Source: Petrosia ficiformis (taxonomy: Eukaryota; Porifera; Demospongiae; Haplosclerida; Petrosiidae). Taken from it: a DNA stretch of 64,000 nucleotides. Position 1 is the stretch's first letter. Every line of letters starts with the position of its first letter. The translations under genes were made by a program, and so were the position numbers. Shown here one piece after another: positions 1 through 12,653 of the stretch. A model generated the notes under the pieces. That model worked only from the letters and a program-made list of their open reading frames with translations. It had not been told where the DNA came from and ran no database searches. The stretch covers positions 1,747,001 to 1,811,000 of the forward strand of contig OX345639.1 in NCBI GenBank assembly GCA_947044365.1, in the 5' to 3' direction.

Positions 1-262
1 TCAGTAACTCCAAATCGATTGATAATCAATTAAAATCAGCGGAAGTAATTAGGCCAATTAAGTCAATTAATACAGGAAACTCCTCCCATTTGATAATCAA
101 AAAGGCTTACTATCACTTCCATATTGTACATTATTTGCTGTCACATGCTTGAAAAGTATGTCGTTTGGAATAATTAGCATAATCGATATCACAGACTTAT
201 AATCGATAATCAGAAGAATTTTCAATATCGATTGATTAATCGATTAATTGTCCCAGCCCTAG
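1..262 (-). repeat. Dispersed hAT-like repeat, copy 1
   Basis: This stretch matches 61942-62130 in inverted orientation. Shared blocks include AGGCCAATTAAGTCAATTAA and GGAAACTCCTCCCATTTGAT. The inner end carries a run of ATCGATTAATCGATTAATTG followed by TCCCAGCCCT, which resembles the CAGGGCTGGGACA-type ends of hAT-related elements. It lies in intron 2 of ABCB copy C. Class assignment is an inference from the end sequence; no transposase is visible. Confidence 0.5.
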
Positions 263-701
263 AACTTAGTACAGTTAATATTACCACGATATTATGTGTA
301 CCAAGTATAAAATGTACACTAGAATAAATGAAATTATGTGTTTGCAGGTTTCCAAACCCTTTCATTGGCCAGAACTGCCAAATACAATCACTTGAAGTAA
401 ATTGCTTGATGTAAATTACTGTAATGTACAAACCAATCAATTAATGAATTGTTTAGTACAGTTAGTTATGTCATCATGCTGAAGCCGTACATACTTTATA
501 ACTTGAAGTGTGGTCCCTAGAAATTTGTTTAAGAAGGGATTTTTTTCTAAATTTAATTACCAATAAAATGATGAGCTATTTTAAATTAACAAGTTTGTTT
601 AAATTTCATGCAGTACAAATGTTTTTAACAGCAAACATTTCCCGATCTACAGTATATAACATAAATTACTTATAAGTGTTGTGACATGAGTGGAAACTCA
701 C

Positions 702-1245
702 TGTGATAAATGTGTATGTAGTTCACCAGAGGAATTGATATCAAACCATCCTACATGTCTAGTTAATACTGATTTAAGGTAATCCAGTCTCATTTGTCGT
801 GCCTGGTAGGAAGCACTCACAGACCACAGGTATCGTGACAGAGTTGCAGATATAAACAGGATTACTGATAGACTCAATGTATAGTATGTGTTAGTAGGTA
901 TGTTATTTTGTAACACAAACGCTGGATCATTTGAGGTGAGGTAGTTATATAAATCTGACTGACTTGTAACATTGCAGAAGTAATCATCACTGCTGACACT
1001 TCCATTTGTAAATTGTATAGACACAGCATAGTTGATAAATTGATTCATTGTCAAACCCAACACATACACCAGCAATGGCAATGACACTCCAGCTACAACT
1101 CCAAATAGCACTGCCAGCAGTATTACAATTGTATACAAACAATTGGCATATCGATACTACAAATTACATAACACACAATGATTATATTATGCTTCTCCAT
1201 GCTTACCAATTTCCTAAATGAGATAGAATTTTGAGCTTTCTTCAT
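702..1245 (-). CDS. ABCB1: ABCB/P-glycoprotein-like transporter, copy C (5' end only)
   Basis: Two 5' exons of a third tandem ABCB gene are present; the rest runs off the left edge. Exon 1 (1207-1245) encodes MKKAQNSISFRKL and ends at a GTAAG donor. Exon 2 (702-1156) starts after TTTGTAG and encodes TM1, a first extracellular loop with NGS and NVT glycosylation sequons, and TM2, ending in a GTGAGT donor. Exon 2 is almost identical to those of copies A (20522-20979) and B (10433-10890), with one codon fewer in the loop. Exon 1 is three codons longer than in copy A. The start is the only ATG before the exon 1 donor in this frame. Its ATG is only about 250 bp from the stop of copy B. Whether the whole gene is intact cannot be seen. 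Confidence 0.85.
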
Positions 1246-1496
1246 GTTTTACAAGTAGTATACTAGCCCACGTTCTTGTGGTTCGCATGTGTTACTCTCT
1301 CAAGCCGCCCACGTTCAAGAGTATGGCGGTAATTATGTATTGGTTATTAAAAGTTGCAATTTTGGTTACTGTGATTGTCAAACTAATATAGTGACTTGAA
1401 TCAGATGTATATGTACATATTGAACTTAATAATTGCAGGAGTTACGAAACAAAGGCCTAGGATCAAAACAGTATAATGAGTCGAGTGACTGCATGC

Positions 1497-4400
1497 TCAT
1501 AATGGTGCAGCAGACTCATTTTCTAGTGATTGTATATTATTCATCATGTAATAAACTCCTTGTTGATTCATTAACTCAGAATGAGTTCCTTGTTCAATCA
1601 CACGACCCTTGTCTAGTACAGCAATACTGTCTGAATTATAGACTGTAGATAGTCGATGAGCAATGATGATGGTAGTACGACCCTTCCTTGCTTTGTCTAG
1701 AGCATCTTGGACAACTTTCTCGCTCTCTGTGTCCAGAGCAGAAGTAGCTTCATCAAGTAGAAGAATCTTTGGATCACGTACTAGAGCTCGAGCAATGGCT
1801 ACTCTTTGCTTCTGACCTCCACTCAATTGAGTTCCTTTCAAACCAACATTAGTATTATAACCCTGCCGGTGAATGATAAAGTTATAATATTATGTCAATC
1901 ATGGAATTTACCACTTACCTCAGGTAGAGACTGAATGAAGTAATGTATATTAGCAGATTTAGCAGCTTCTATTATTTCCTCATCACTGACTTCTCTGAAG
2001 TGTGCTCCATAACGGATGTTATCTCCAATGGACATATCAAACAGAACAGGTTCTTGAGAAACCAGACTGATCTGACGACGAAGCCAAGAGATATTCAAGT
2101 CATGAAGATTAACTCCATCCAACAGTATACTCCCTTCTGTTGGATCATAGAATCGTTCAATGAGAGAGATGATAGTACTCTTGCCTGAACCACTGGGACC
2201 AACTAGAGCAAGTGTTTGGCCTGATTTAATGGATATGTTAAATCCCTCGAGTACAGACACACCTGGACGAGATGGGTAGGTGAAATGAACATTCTGAAAA
2301 TCTACGATTCCTTTCACACTTTCCTACAATGAACAACAAAGAATTGAGTACAATTATATATACATTGGTGTAATGAACGTACTGGAATGAGACCATCTTC
2401 ACTGAAAGCATCTATTATTGGTTTTTGTGATACCAAGGACAACACATCCTTTGATGACAAAAGGATAGTTTGTGAATCTGGTAAAACACTAAATATTCTT
2501 TTAAAAGCATTACCAGTCACCCACACAGCTATAAGCGCACTAAAGGAGGAAAAATTTCATTCCAGCAGCACTCAGTAATTGAATGCAGCTATGGGACAAG
2601 ACTAGATGCATGCATATTGATCTTACATGAATATTTGAGCATAATCCGCATAGTACACTTTATTAGTGTTTGATGTGTACAAACATACTCCAACAATGTA
2701 ACCAACACCAACAATAAATGGTACTATTGATTGTGAGAATCCATTTAGAATACCATTAGTAGCAGCACCCTTCCGATCATACCTGAAGTAAATTTAGTAT
2801 TCCCAATGTAAAAAAAGAATTTCCCTCTTTTACCTCGATGGTTGTTCCAAAAGTTGATTATACTTTCTCACTAGTCTTTTTTCAATACCAAGGGTTGCAA
2901 CTGTATATACATTCTCAATAGATTCAATCGCAACTTTAGCACTATCTTCAATCAGTTTATACTTAATACCAGCATAGGTTTTGGTCAAGATGAGCTGAAG
3001 ATACCCTCCAATAAACAACAGCAGATATGCTGGTGGTATAACAACCAATGCAATAGCCCAGCTCAATATAAAGGCAATAATAATGGAAGCCATCACAGAT
3101 GAAATAGCTCCGAGTGCAATTGCCATATTAATATCAATTACCTACAAGTCATACAAGAACATGAAGACTTTCATCATGTATATTATATACTCAGTGCTCA
3201 CTTTAGTAATATTGGATGCTTCTACAGCTAACTTATGGGTCAGGACACTAACTGAGTTTTCAGGTTCATCAAACCAACTAATATCTTGTTTTAACATTGC
3301 TCTGAATGACTTTTGTCTAACTTTCTCATTTAGTTGTTGTTCACAAATCCCAAAAGATGTTGCCTGTCAAATTGTATATGTAAATTCAAATTTCAAAATA
3401 TTTAACTACAACATTGGTGTATTGATTCTGTAGAGAGGTAATGAATAATTATGAATTACATTCTAGGCCCTTTGTGGCTGTGCTTAATGAAGCCATTGTG
3501 CCCACTTGTTTGTTTGTTGTGTGTGTTTGTCTACGCCTATTGCTAGCATGCTAGGCACATAAATTTTCATGTACTATAATAATAGTATAATAGTAACAAA
3601 ACAGTCTGGTGATGAAGGCATACCGGAACAAGAAGATACATAGTGACATACAAACATAAAAATTATTGCAGCAATGTTTCAATCTCTATTATACCGTATT
3701 ATCCTCTGATACATGTGCTACTTTAGTCAAACTTAAAGTTGTGTGTCCTTTCCACCCTCAGGCAGGAGTTGCTATATACTTACACTGATATGAAAGAATA
3801 CTAAAAGCAAAAAACCAATTGATGCTAAAACTTGTACACTTGTATTGACATCTTTGAGTAATTCATCACTGTTTGTTTGGCTTAGGGACTACATTGAGAG
3901 AAAATAAATACATTTAATATGACCAGCAGGGCCATCCCTATGATTGCTATGAGCTCAAACTACATAATTATATATTATATTTATTATATATGTGCATGCA
4001 TTGCATAAGCTGTTAAGGAAATTGCATCATTCCGGGGGGCTTGGTACATAAAAGAACACATGATCGAGTTACCAACTACATAGGAAATAACTACCAGGAA
4101 GAAAGCAGGTTGCCACAAATAGCTGTTGTAGCAAAGAGACATTATATAAATGATGCAAGAATCTGAATAACCATGACAGATTGTTGAGTTTCAGGTCATC
4201 AGCAATGATTTAGGTTTGAACCTTGAAAAAGTACTTCAGTTTCATCTTAAATCTATACAGTATTCAGAGTACATAGAAAGGTAGAGACACTGTCACACTA
4301 GTGCCATCAGTAATGTTTGATAGCCACCACAAAGCAATCATAGGGATATGTTTTTCTCAATATAATTATATTGTTTTTAATACCTTTGCTACTTCATTAA

Positions 4401-7400
4401 ATAGAAGAAAACTAAAAGAATGAGCTGTAGTAATTGCTACACAATACCCCAAGACTCCAAGTATCAGAAAAAACCAATGAATTTTGTTGAAACATAACAC
4501 CAGTATGTCTTTCAATAGAGTTAACGAGTGTCCTCCATCAGTGGTTGTGAAAGACGTAGAAGTTTTCTGTTTCAAAAGAGGAGAATCTTCTGAGGGCTCC
4601 TAAAACATAAGAATGAATTAAAATAAGTGACTGCACTATGCCTACAACATTCTCATTACTTGTGACTGTAATTTTATACCTGAGTATAATTCTCTGGGTG
4701 CCTATTATTCTAAACGTATGCGAGATCAATGTATGCTGGTCTAGACTGACCACATCAAGAGATTGTCAGCAAAAATTTCAATTAATCAATATCAGACTCG
4801 TTTATAACTTGACTAATTTTTAGCTTCCATGTTTAAAATTCATATCACAATTTGAATTTCTCACAACTTGAGGAAAGCCTATAGGTAAGGCGTTGAGATA
4901 ATTTTAACTAACTATCAATGCATTCTTGAAAGAATAATTGATTATTACTTCATATAACTTGTAGAATGATGAAAATCTTAAATCCTTGGAGCATTACAAA
5001 CTCATTTATACTGACCTCCATTAAATCTCTCATTTCCATTTTTTGCTGAAATACTTCACTGTATTGAGGAGGCTCATTATAACCAACAATTGAAGGTAAC
5101 TTAGTAAAAATATCAGATAATGTACTATCAACTGATTTTTGCGCTTGCATATAATCTGTGAGAGAAAAAGGAAACGAAATAAGCAAAAGCATGCAAGCAA
5201 ACTAACAACATCTACCATTCTCATTGTCTTCACTCTCTTCAATTCTTTGGTTTAAGACCAGTTGATAATAGAGACCTTCCCTCTTCATCAGTTCATTGTG
5301 ACTACCCATTTCTACAACGCGCCCATTATCAATACCAACAATCACATCTGCTGTCTGAATAGTAGACAGTCGATGAGCAATGATGATGGTAGTACGACCT
5401 TCCCTTGCTTTGTCTAGAGCATCTTGAACAACTTTCTCACTCTCTGTATCAAGAGCAGAAGTAGCTTCATCAAGAAGAAGGATCTTGGGATCACGTACTA
5501 GGGCTCGAGCAATGGCTACTCGTTGTTTCTGGCCTCCACTTAATTGAGCACCTCCTTCACCAACTAATGTATTGTATCCATCAGGTAGTTCAGAAATGAA
5601 ATCATGAGCATTAGCAAATTTAGCAGCCATCTCAATCTCCTCTATGGTAGCATCTTCTTTCCCATAACTAATGTTTTCAGCAATACTGACATTAAATAGA
5701 ACAGGTTCCTGAGATACAACACCAATCTGGTTTCGTAACCAACTAATATTCAAATCCCGAATGTCAATTCCATTTAATGAGATCTATATAATATTGGAAA
5801 GGCATATAAAGATAAAGACTTCAATGAAATATAATATAATTATGTACTTACGGATCCTTCTATAATATCATAAATTCTTGGAATAAGTTTCGATACAGTA
5901 CTCTTCCCACATCCACTAGGACCAACTAATGCAATAGTCTGTCCTGGTTTAACACTCAAGTCTAATCCATGTAATATCTGTACATCAGGACGAGATGGAT
6001 AATTGAAGGAAACATTTGAAAACTGTATGCTTCCTTCACAATAATCAGGAATAATACCATCACCAGAATCTGGATTAATTTCTGATTCCTACATACAAGA
6101 TATATAACATAACCAAACACATATAAATATAAAACTACTTGATCAATCACTGCATACACAACTGTAGCAGACCCAAAAGCAGCTGAAAGTGTCAGAAGTT
6201 CAGGCAGACATTCGCCAAGTGTGATACTACCAAGAACAGTCAATATTATAACCTGTAATTATAATTATGAATAACAAGATATCTGGAGGAAAACGTATCC
6301 CAATGATTGCTTTGTGTTGACCAAATCATCATTGCTGATGGCTTTCGTGTCAGAAACCCAATTCATTTTAAAGGTTCTTGCACACTACCTTTTCTTTTTG
6401 CCAACTAGTTGCAAATTATATTGGATACCACACTCTCTGATACAACATAATATTTGATATAAGAATAATCATATCATTAACACCCGTCGAAAACAATCAT
6501 AGGGATAATAGACCTCATAAACATTTACCATAAACAAATCTCCAACTAAAATAGAGCAGTCAACAAACAGTATAGAACCATACCTATAACCAATATGAAA
6601 AAGAGGCTACTGTGAATCTTTTATGCAAATCTCGATATGACACTAACATAACATAATTATTAAGTAAAGTATTTCACTACAATACAAATGCAGTATAATA
6701 GTACAAATTCATTATTGTCCTTGCAATGACAACTGTTAATTGGATAGAACTTTGAAGTGATCAGATTCAAAATTTAAAGAGATGGCATTTTGAAGGCTGT
6801 ATTGGATATCAGCCTTCAAAATGAAGGATGTTATGGGAATATAATATCCGTGAGAAAATTGATTGAGGGTGCATGTTATACACGCCCATAACCATATATG
6901 TGCCAAAGAATGCAATTGGTACAAGTGATGACAAAGAGGAGACAGATTAGTCACCTTAAATAATGCAATTGAAGTTGGACCTTTTATGTAAACTATAGGT
7001 ATACTATGGGCATATAGTACCCCGAAGGTTACTATGGTAATTGGCCATGCACTATGTTATAAAGCTAAAATGTTGTTGTGAAGCCCTCTCTTTAACAATA
7101 AAGCAAATCATATTAATCATGCACACAAATAATACATGAGGTACATATCATACATACATACCAAAATCCTACAGCATAAAACTCCATCAACATCAAACCA
7201 AACATTGCATATACCAAAGCTGTAATACTAAGACGCTTATATGATTCTTTCTTGGCTAGTTTCAAATGAGAATGATATCTGTGTAGAGTTAGGAGATGTT
7301 GTAAATGATATCAAGCAGTTATTATTGTCCAAGCACATGTACAAAAATAGGAACATGTCCAGAAATCTAATACCTAGCATTGGCAAATAAAAGGAAGAAC

Positions 7401-8455
7401 TATTACTAATCTCTCAGTTTCCCAGCTGATGATCAATGATTAAGCTAAATGCAGTATTGCGAAAAGTACCAGTATGTATTCTCAGAACTTCTAGTTCAAA
7501 TAAGTTATTACAATGCCAAATGTCCCCTTGATAAAAACTAGGGGCTGTAGCCCCATTAGTCTCCCTAGTTCCACTACCTATGGCTAGGATATATTAATGT
7601 AAAATAACTGATAAATCAAAACCTTTTGATTTCTTCATTCTGACCACCAAATGCCATCACTGTCTTGATGGATGATAATACCTCTTCAGCTACTGATCCA
7701 GCCTTTGCAAGAGTATTTTGTATCTTAGTAGCAAACCTAACACTGATCTGTATGATTAAAATACGCATTAACAATCATACAAAATGTATTATTCAAACGG
7801 CTGAGAGCCATGGTAATGCTACATAACAAATAAATACTCTCAAAATGTGTTCAGGAGTAGAAACTATTTCATACAAGAATAATAAAAAACATTTTCAATA
7901 AAAAAGAAAGAAATACTATATATCATTATGAAATTATACAATCATAAATTTGTTCATCAATAAAAGTCAGTATTTTGTATTTATGTATTTGATTATCATT
8001 CTCTGTCACTTACAGATGATGTATATTCTCTATTTCACTTATAGCACTGTCTGCCATCCTACAAGAAGTAGTGTCAGTCACTGTGTCAACCATTCAGTAT
8101 TCCAATGGTTATCATAGTATACAATATTATTATACAATGGCTTTAATATTAATAATTATTATATTCATTATTATAAGAATGTCAAATATTATTACGATTC
8201 CAATGCAACAAGCACTTCCACCTTTTCAGCTTCTATGTTCCAAGTACACGAATGCGCATGCGTAATTAAATTCCACATAGGAAAATGGCGTCCAATTCGA
8301 GATCAAATCTTTGTAGTCCTTGAAACTGTCTTCTTTCATAGTATCTGAAGATATCATCTCCATACTTTAAGACCAGAATTTTACTATAAATGCGACTGGA
8401 ACGGTGCTAGAATCATTGTGATATTTCAACAAACAAAAAAATGATTTGTCTGAAA

Positions 8456-8489
<34 letters not shown>

Positions 8490-10976
8490 TGAAGATTTTG
8501 CCAGTTTTGCCACTCGCCGGTTCTCTACCTTAACGACAATCTTTGGCCATCTAGAAGGTGTTGGTAGTCATAAAAACACTAGATATGAATAGTTAGGTGT
8601 GTATTAAAACTTATCTGTATATATTACCAGAGATTTCAGCTCATCACTTGCAATTGAAATGTATGGGCGGCCATTTTTTTTCCGTGCAATTCCTACATAG
8701 AGAATACTACCGTACTCTCTGATATATTTGATTGTTGCCAATTTTTAATGACTATGATCAATCTTGGGTTAGTCCACTATGGCTCAGGATGAGCTCTTCA
8801 TTTTAGTTTCTTTATAAACTAAATTACCTAATAAAACATAATCATCATACAAACCTTTGTCATGATGATAGACACTATATACAGTACTACTAGAAGTGAA
8901 GTAATCACTGCAGTTAGTTTCCAGCTGATAGCAAATCCAATCAGAAAACTTGATATTACATTAACAAGTCCCTGCAGAATAGCACCAGTACAAACACCAA
9001 TTCCAGTTTCAATAGTTTGTATTCCTCTATAAGAGATATAATTATGTAAACAAAAATAAATTGAGTACAAGGAGAATTTCTATGTCTATTTTATAAATTT
9101 ATGTAAGTACCATATTGTGAATTTTTGCTGCAGTTTAATTATTGCATAGTCCATGATTCGTGAACATTAATCTATTGAGCATGTTAAAGAAAAGCTCAAA
9201 AGTATGTTCTTCTATGTGCCATAACCATTAATTGACCAAGCCTACTTGAATAATGTTAACTATGTATGGATAATATTAACAATCAAATAGACCATGAATA
9301 ATTCTCTTTGATGTTAGACGCTCTAATGACGGATGTATATAGGTAAGGCCACCCTATAACTACAATTCACCTGGTTCCAATTTATAATTAATGTCCTGAA
9401 TTGAAAGATTTCTCGAAATTTGTTTCAGCCTTTGTAGGTAGGTTTACATAATTTTAACATGACGACACTATAAGACAACCCTATAAAATAAGGACACCTC
9501 CATAATCTGGACACTTTAGCAGGTCCCAAGGTGTATGAAATACACAGGTTTGACAGTAGTCATATATGAGGCTAGGTGTGAAACTACAACATCTATTCAG
9601 TGTTCTGCCCAGGATATTTAGAGCGGTGGTTGCATTCTACTATGCATTTAGTGCTGTTTATCCAGTTTATACTTAATTCTGTCACAGTAGCCTATATATG
9701 TATTATCTGAGAGGTGGTTAATTTATTTAAGAGGTGGTTAATTCATCTGAGAGGTGGTTATTCCCGACCAGTATCGACCAGTGTGGGCAGAACACTGTCT
9801 ATTACTACACACCTGTCCAATTTAAGCACCGGTGTTATTTTAACTCTCCAAACGTTCCACCTTTTTGGTCAATAATTAATTCAGAAACATACTATGCAAC
9901 ACAAACATTTATTAATTTGCTGATATACATATCTTTTTTTTATGGCCCGTAGGGCCATCTCTATGATTGCTTTCCCACGGGTTCGATGTATGTTTATATA
10001 TATATATATATATATATATGTGTTTGTGTCACCTACGCGAGTATGCGTTGTATATGTAGTTAAGGAAGTTACATCATTCCCAGGGGCTCGGTCAATTAAT
10101 GGGCGTGGCGCGTAAAAAAACGCGCGATCAAGCCAACGCTGTGTAGCTTACGTAGAAATTGGAACTAATAGCTAGCTATTCTGCCTGAAATATATTCCTA
10201 AAGTTCTACAAGGTCCTTTGAAAGGTCAGGAGAGTAGATAATCAAAAGAATAACTATCATAAGCTGTTGTCTTTCATGCTTGATAAAGTCAGCCATGATT
10301 ACTGAATGCTGGACACCACAAAGCAGTCATAGGGATACTTTTATCTTCACTTAAATTTGTAAAGCAATCATAGGGATGTTTTTTCCTCTATATACACTTG
10401 TTTATTATGTAACAACACAGCTTGAAACTTACTGTGATAAATGTGCATGTAGTTCACCAGAGGAATTGATATCAAACCATCCTACATGTCTAGTTAATAC
10501 AGACTTAAGGTAATCCAGTCTCATTTGTCGTGCCTGGTAGGAAGCACTCACAGACCACAGGTATCGTGACAGAGTTGCAGATATAAACAGGATTACTGAT
10601 AGACTCAATGTATAGTATGTGTTAGTAGGTATGTTATTTTGTAACACAAGCACTGGATCATCTGAGGTGAGGTAGTCATTTAAATCTGACTGACTTGTTG
10701 TGACATTGCAGAAGTAATCACCACTGCTGACACTTCCATTTGTAAATTGTATAGACACAGCATAGTTGATAAATTGATTCATTGTCAAACCCAACACATA
10801 CAATAACAATGGCAATGACACTCCAGCTACAACTCCAAATAGCACTGCCAGCAGTATTACAATTGTATACAAACAATTGGCATATCGATACTACAAATTA
10901 TAAAACAATTTATAACACATTATAAGTAGATAATGTTGCTTACCAATTTCCTAAACGAGACAGTTTTTTTCTTCAT
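1497..10976 (-). CDS. ABCB1: ABCB/P-glycoprotein-like full transporter, copy B
   Basis: Complete ABCB full transporter (TMD1-NBD1-TMD2-NBD2) of 1297 residues, predicted to be an ATP-driven efflux pump for hydrophobic compounds at the plasma membrane. Exons, 5' to 3': 10944-10976, 10433-10890, 8855-9026, 7623-7747, 7162-7278, 6529-6583, 6139-6252, 5852-6088, 5216-5783, 5016-5155, 4384-4599, 3784-3888, 3202-3363, 2834-3141, 2627-2782, 2383-2539, 1919-2323, 1497-1862. The summed length is a multiple of three and all junctions keep frame. NBD1 has Walker [10 protein letters not shown], signature LSGGQKQR, Walker [13 protein letters not shown] and H-loop IAHRLST; NBD2 has GPSGSGKST and the same later motifs. 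Both ATP sites therefore look competent. It matches copy A closely except in exon 5 (TM4 region). Exon 10 is three codons shorter than in A and exon 14 one codon longer. Substrate is unknown. Confidence 0.92.
3945..4345. mobile_element. MITE, CCCTATGATTGCTTT family (copy B intron 11)
   Basis: Terminal inverted repeats read AGGGCCATCCCTATGATTGC at the left and CACAAAGCAATCATAGGGAT at the right. The interior shares blocks with 9946-10346, for example GTTAAGGAA.TTGCATCATTCC. No coding capacity is seen. The element is absent from the matching intron of copy A, so it was inserted after the duplication or lost from A. Confidence 0.6.
6290..6512. mobile_element. MITE, CCCTATGATTGCTTT family (copy B intron 6)
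   Basis: The left end has TATCCCAATGATTGCTTTGT and the right end AAACAATCATAGGGATA. A related, longer element is at the orthologous site in copy A (17283-17690), so this insertion predates the tandem duplication. Related copies lie at 3945, 9946 and 54135. Confidence 0.55.
8250..8745. repeat. Dispersed repeat in intron 3 of copy B, with (AAT)n
   Basis: It shares blocks with 13745-14010 in copy A (GTTTTGCCACT, TTAACGACAATCT, CCATCTAGAAGG, ACTCTCTGATA), but the two lie in different introns (intron 3 of B, intron 15 of A), so they are independent insertions of one family. An (AAT) run of about ten units is at 8457-8489. No ORF of note. Confidence 0.45.
9946..10346. mobile_element. MITE, CCCTATGATTGCTTT family (copy B intron 2)
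   Basis: The left end GGCCCGTAGGGCCATCTCTA is followed by TGATTGCTTT; the right end is CACAAAGCAGTCATAGGGAT. A (TA)n run lies at about 9996-10019. A second short end-like motif AAAGCAATCATAGGGATG follows at 10361. It is absent from intron 2 of copy A, where a hAT element is found instead. Confidence 0.55.
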
Positions 10977-11592
10977 GTTTTGAGCCGCCACCACGTTGCA
11001 GGATGAACCTTGTAATCATAATATTGATTAAAAACTGCAAAAGTTCTTGTGGTAGTGAACAATTTTGAAAAATAATAATTTTAGCTATTCTGAGTTTAAG
11101 ATTTCTTATATATTTGTTCAATTATTATGTTCAAAAACGCACTAGACGATAATTACACATGTAGCACAGTAGCAGGGCACAGTGAAACAGAAGAGGTGAA
11201 CATGTCTATTAAATACACCTACTATTTTTTCAAGGTGCTTCTTCATGTAAGTCATTGCATTACTTCGTATCATTTATTGTATACTGTTTTGTTACTATAA
11301 ACAGTGAATGTATGAGTTGTACTATTATTTTATAGTGAAAGAAACTGCTCTGCATCAATTTATACTTCAGATAGTGTAATTCACAATTCAACTTATCAAA
11401 ATTTCTTCTTACAATATTTTTTTTGTTAGTGACTTTCAAATAGTTAATCATTATAACACACAGGCTTGATATTCTACTAAAATACACCTAATATTTATAA
11501 TTGTAGCCAAACATAAAGGCTTAAAAAATGTGATAATTAAAGCATAAAAAGCTAACAATTAATTTCAGCTCCACACTATGTCAAAAAAAGTT

Positions 11593-11970
11593 TCATAGCA
11601 GCTCCACATACATTTTGGGAATTTGTCCAAATGAGTCATCATCTAGTTTTGCAATATAATGATCATCATCGTCCTCAATAGGATACACAGTAATGATCTG
11701 TGTGTGTGTGTGTACAGTTTCAATTTTACCAGACATTCACTAGATTTATCAGACAAAGTCCCACAAGACTGGTTGTTTCCACACCACTGCTTATTTCAGT
11801 AAGATGAATGTCAACTCACTTGTCCACTAAGTACAGTAACCTGTGATTCATGCTCTGCGTCAAAATCATATAAAACTTTAGCCTTCCTGGCATCTTCTTC
11901 ATCAACATTCAATTCATCAAATGTCATCTTTGAAGATTCAGTTGTTGTCACACTAGAAGTAGGTGTAGTC
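11593..11970 (-). pseudogene. SH3GLB: Stranded 3' fragment of endophilin-B (SH3 exons 7-8)
   Basis: This is a duplicate of the last two exons of SH3GLB (22168-22318 and 21667-21771). The copied exons are about 11820-11970 and 11593-11697. They keep open frames, the splice acceptor, the donor and the stop codon, and encode the linker plus a split SH3 domain beginning ARKAKVLYDFDA. One residue change (AEHESQ for AENESQ) is visible. No BAR-domain exons lie upstream; instead the 3' end of ABCB copy A does. It therefore looks like a passenger of the segmental duplication, not a gene. It could still be spliced into a read-through transcript; that is untested. Confidence 0.85.
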
Positions 11971-12099
11971 CTGAGAAATGTATGATTATTGAATAAACAG
12001 TACATAGTGATTAAATAACATTTGTAAAACGAAAAAGTACTGTAGTGCAGAATCCTCACACACAGCAGTATATACATACACACAAATATACTAGAGGTC

Positions 12100-12653
12100 A
12101 AGGTTCACAACATCACATACCCGTTTACTGAGCATATGAAAAAAAAGAAACAGACCTTCAGCTCCATAACATATTTATATTGTTACAAAAGAAAGATTTG
12201 AACAGTAAGCAAAAGATAACCGAGCAGGATTTGAACCATGGTCCCCCATCTCCAAACAAACAGCGAGAAGATAATTGGGGATAGATAGAAGATACAAAGA
12301 TAGATAGCTAAAGTAATAGATAGATTCAAATCTAAGACCCTTAGCTCTATACAAATGTTTGTTTGTTCAGTTGACTGATCACCCCAATTATACTCCAAGC
12401 CACCCACAAGTATGGTGGCTGACTGCAAACCTGGACTATATATATTTGCATATGTGTGTGTGTAATTATGTATTGACTGAAGTTGCGATTTTGGTGACTG
12501 CTAATATTTAATTCACTTGCATTATGTACATGTCTTATTGAAATTGGAGGAGCTACGAGATAAATTAAGAACTGACAGGCCTAGGATCAAAACAGTTTTG
12601 CATGAGATGATTGATTGCATGCTTTTGGTATCTGAATGCTTATAAATTACAAT
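12100..12653. other. Spacer downstream of ABCB copy A
   Basis: No gene is seen. Similarity to the region upstream of SH3GLB exon 7 (about 22370-22515) ends near 12140, marking one edge of the duplicated unit. The part from about 12395 to 12650 resembles 1290-1496 downstream of copy B, as expected for shared 3' flanks of the ABCB genes. Confidence 0.5.
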
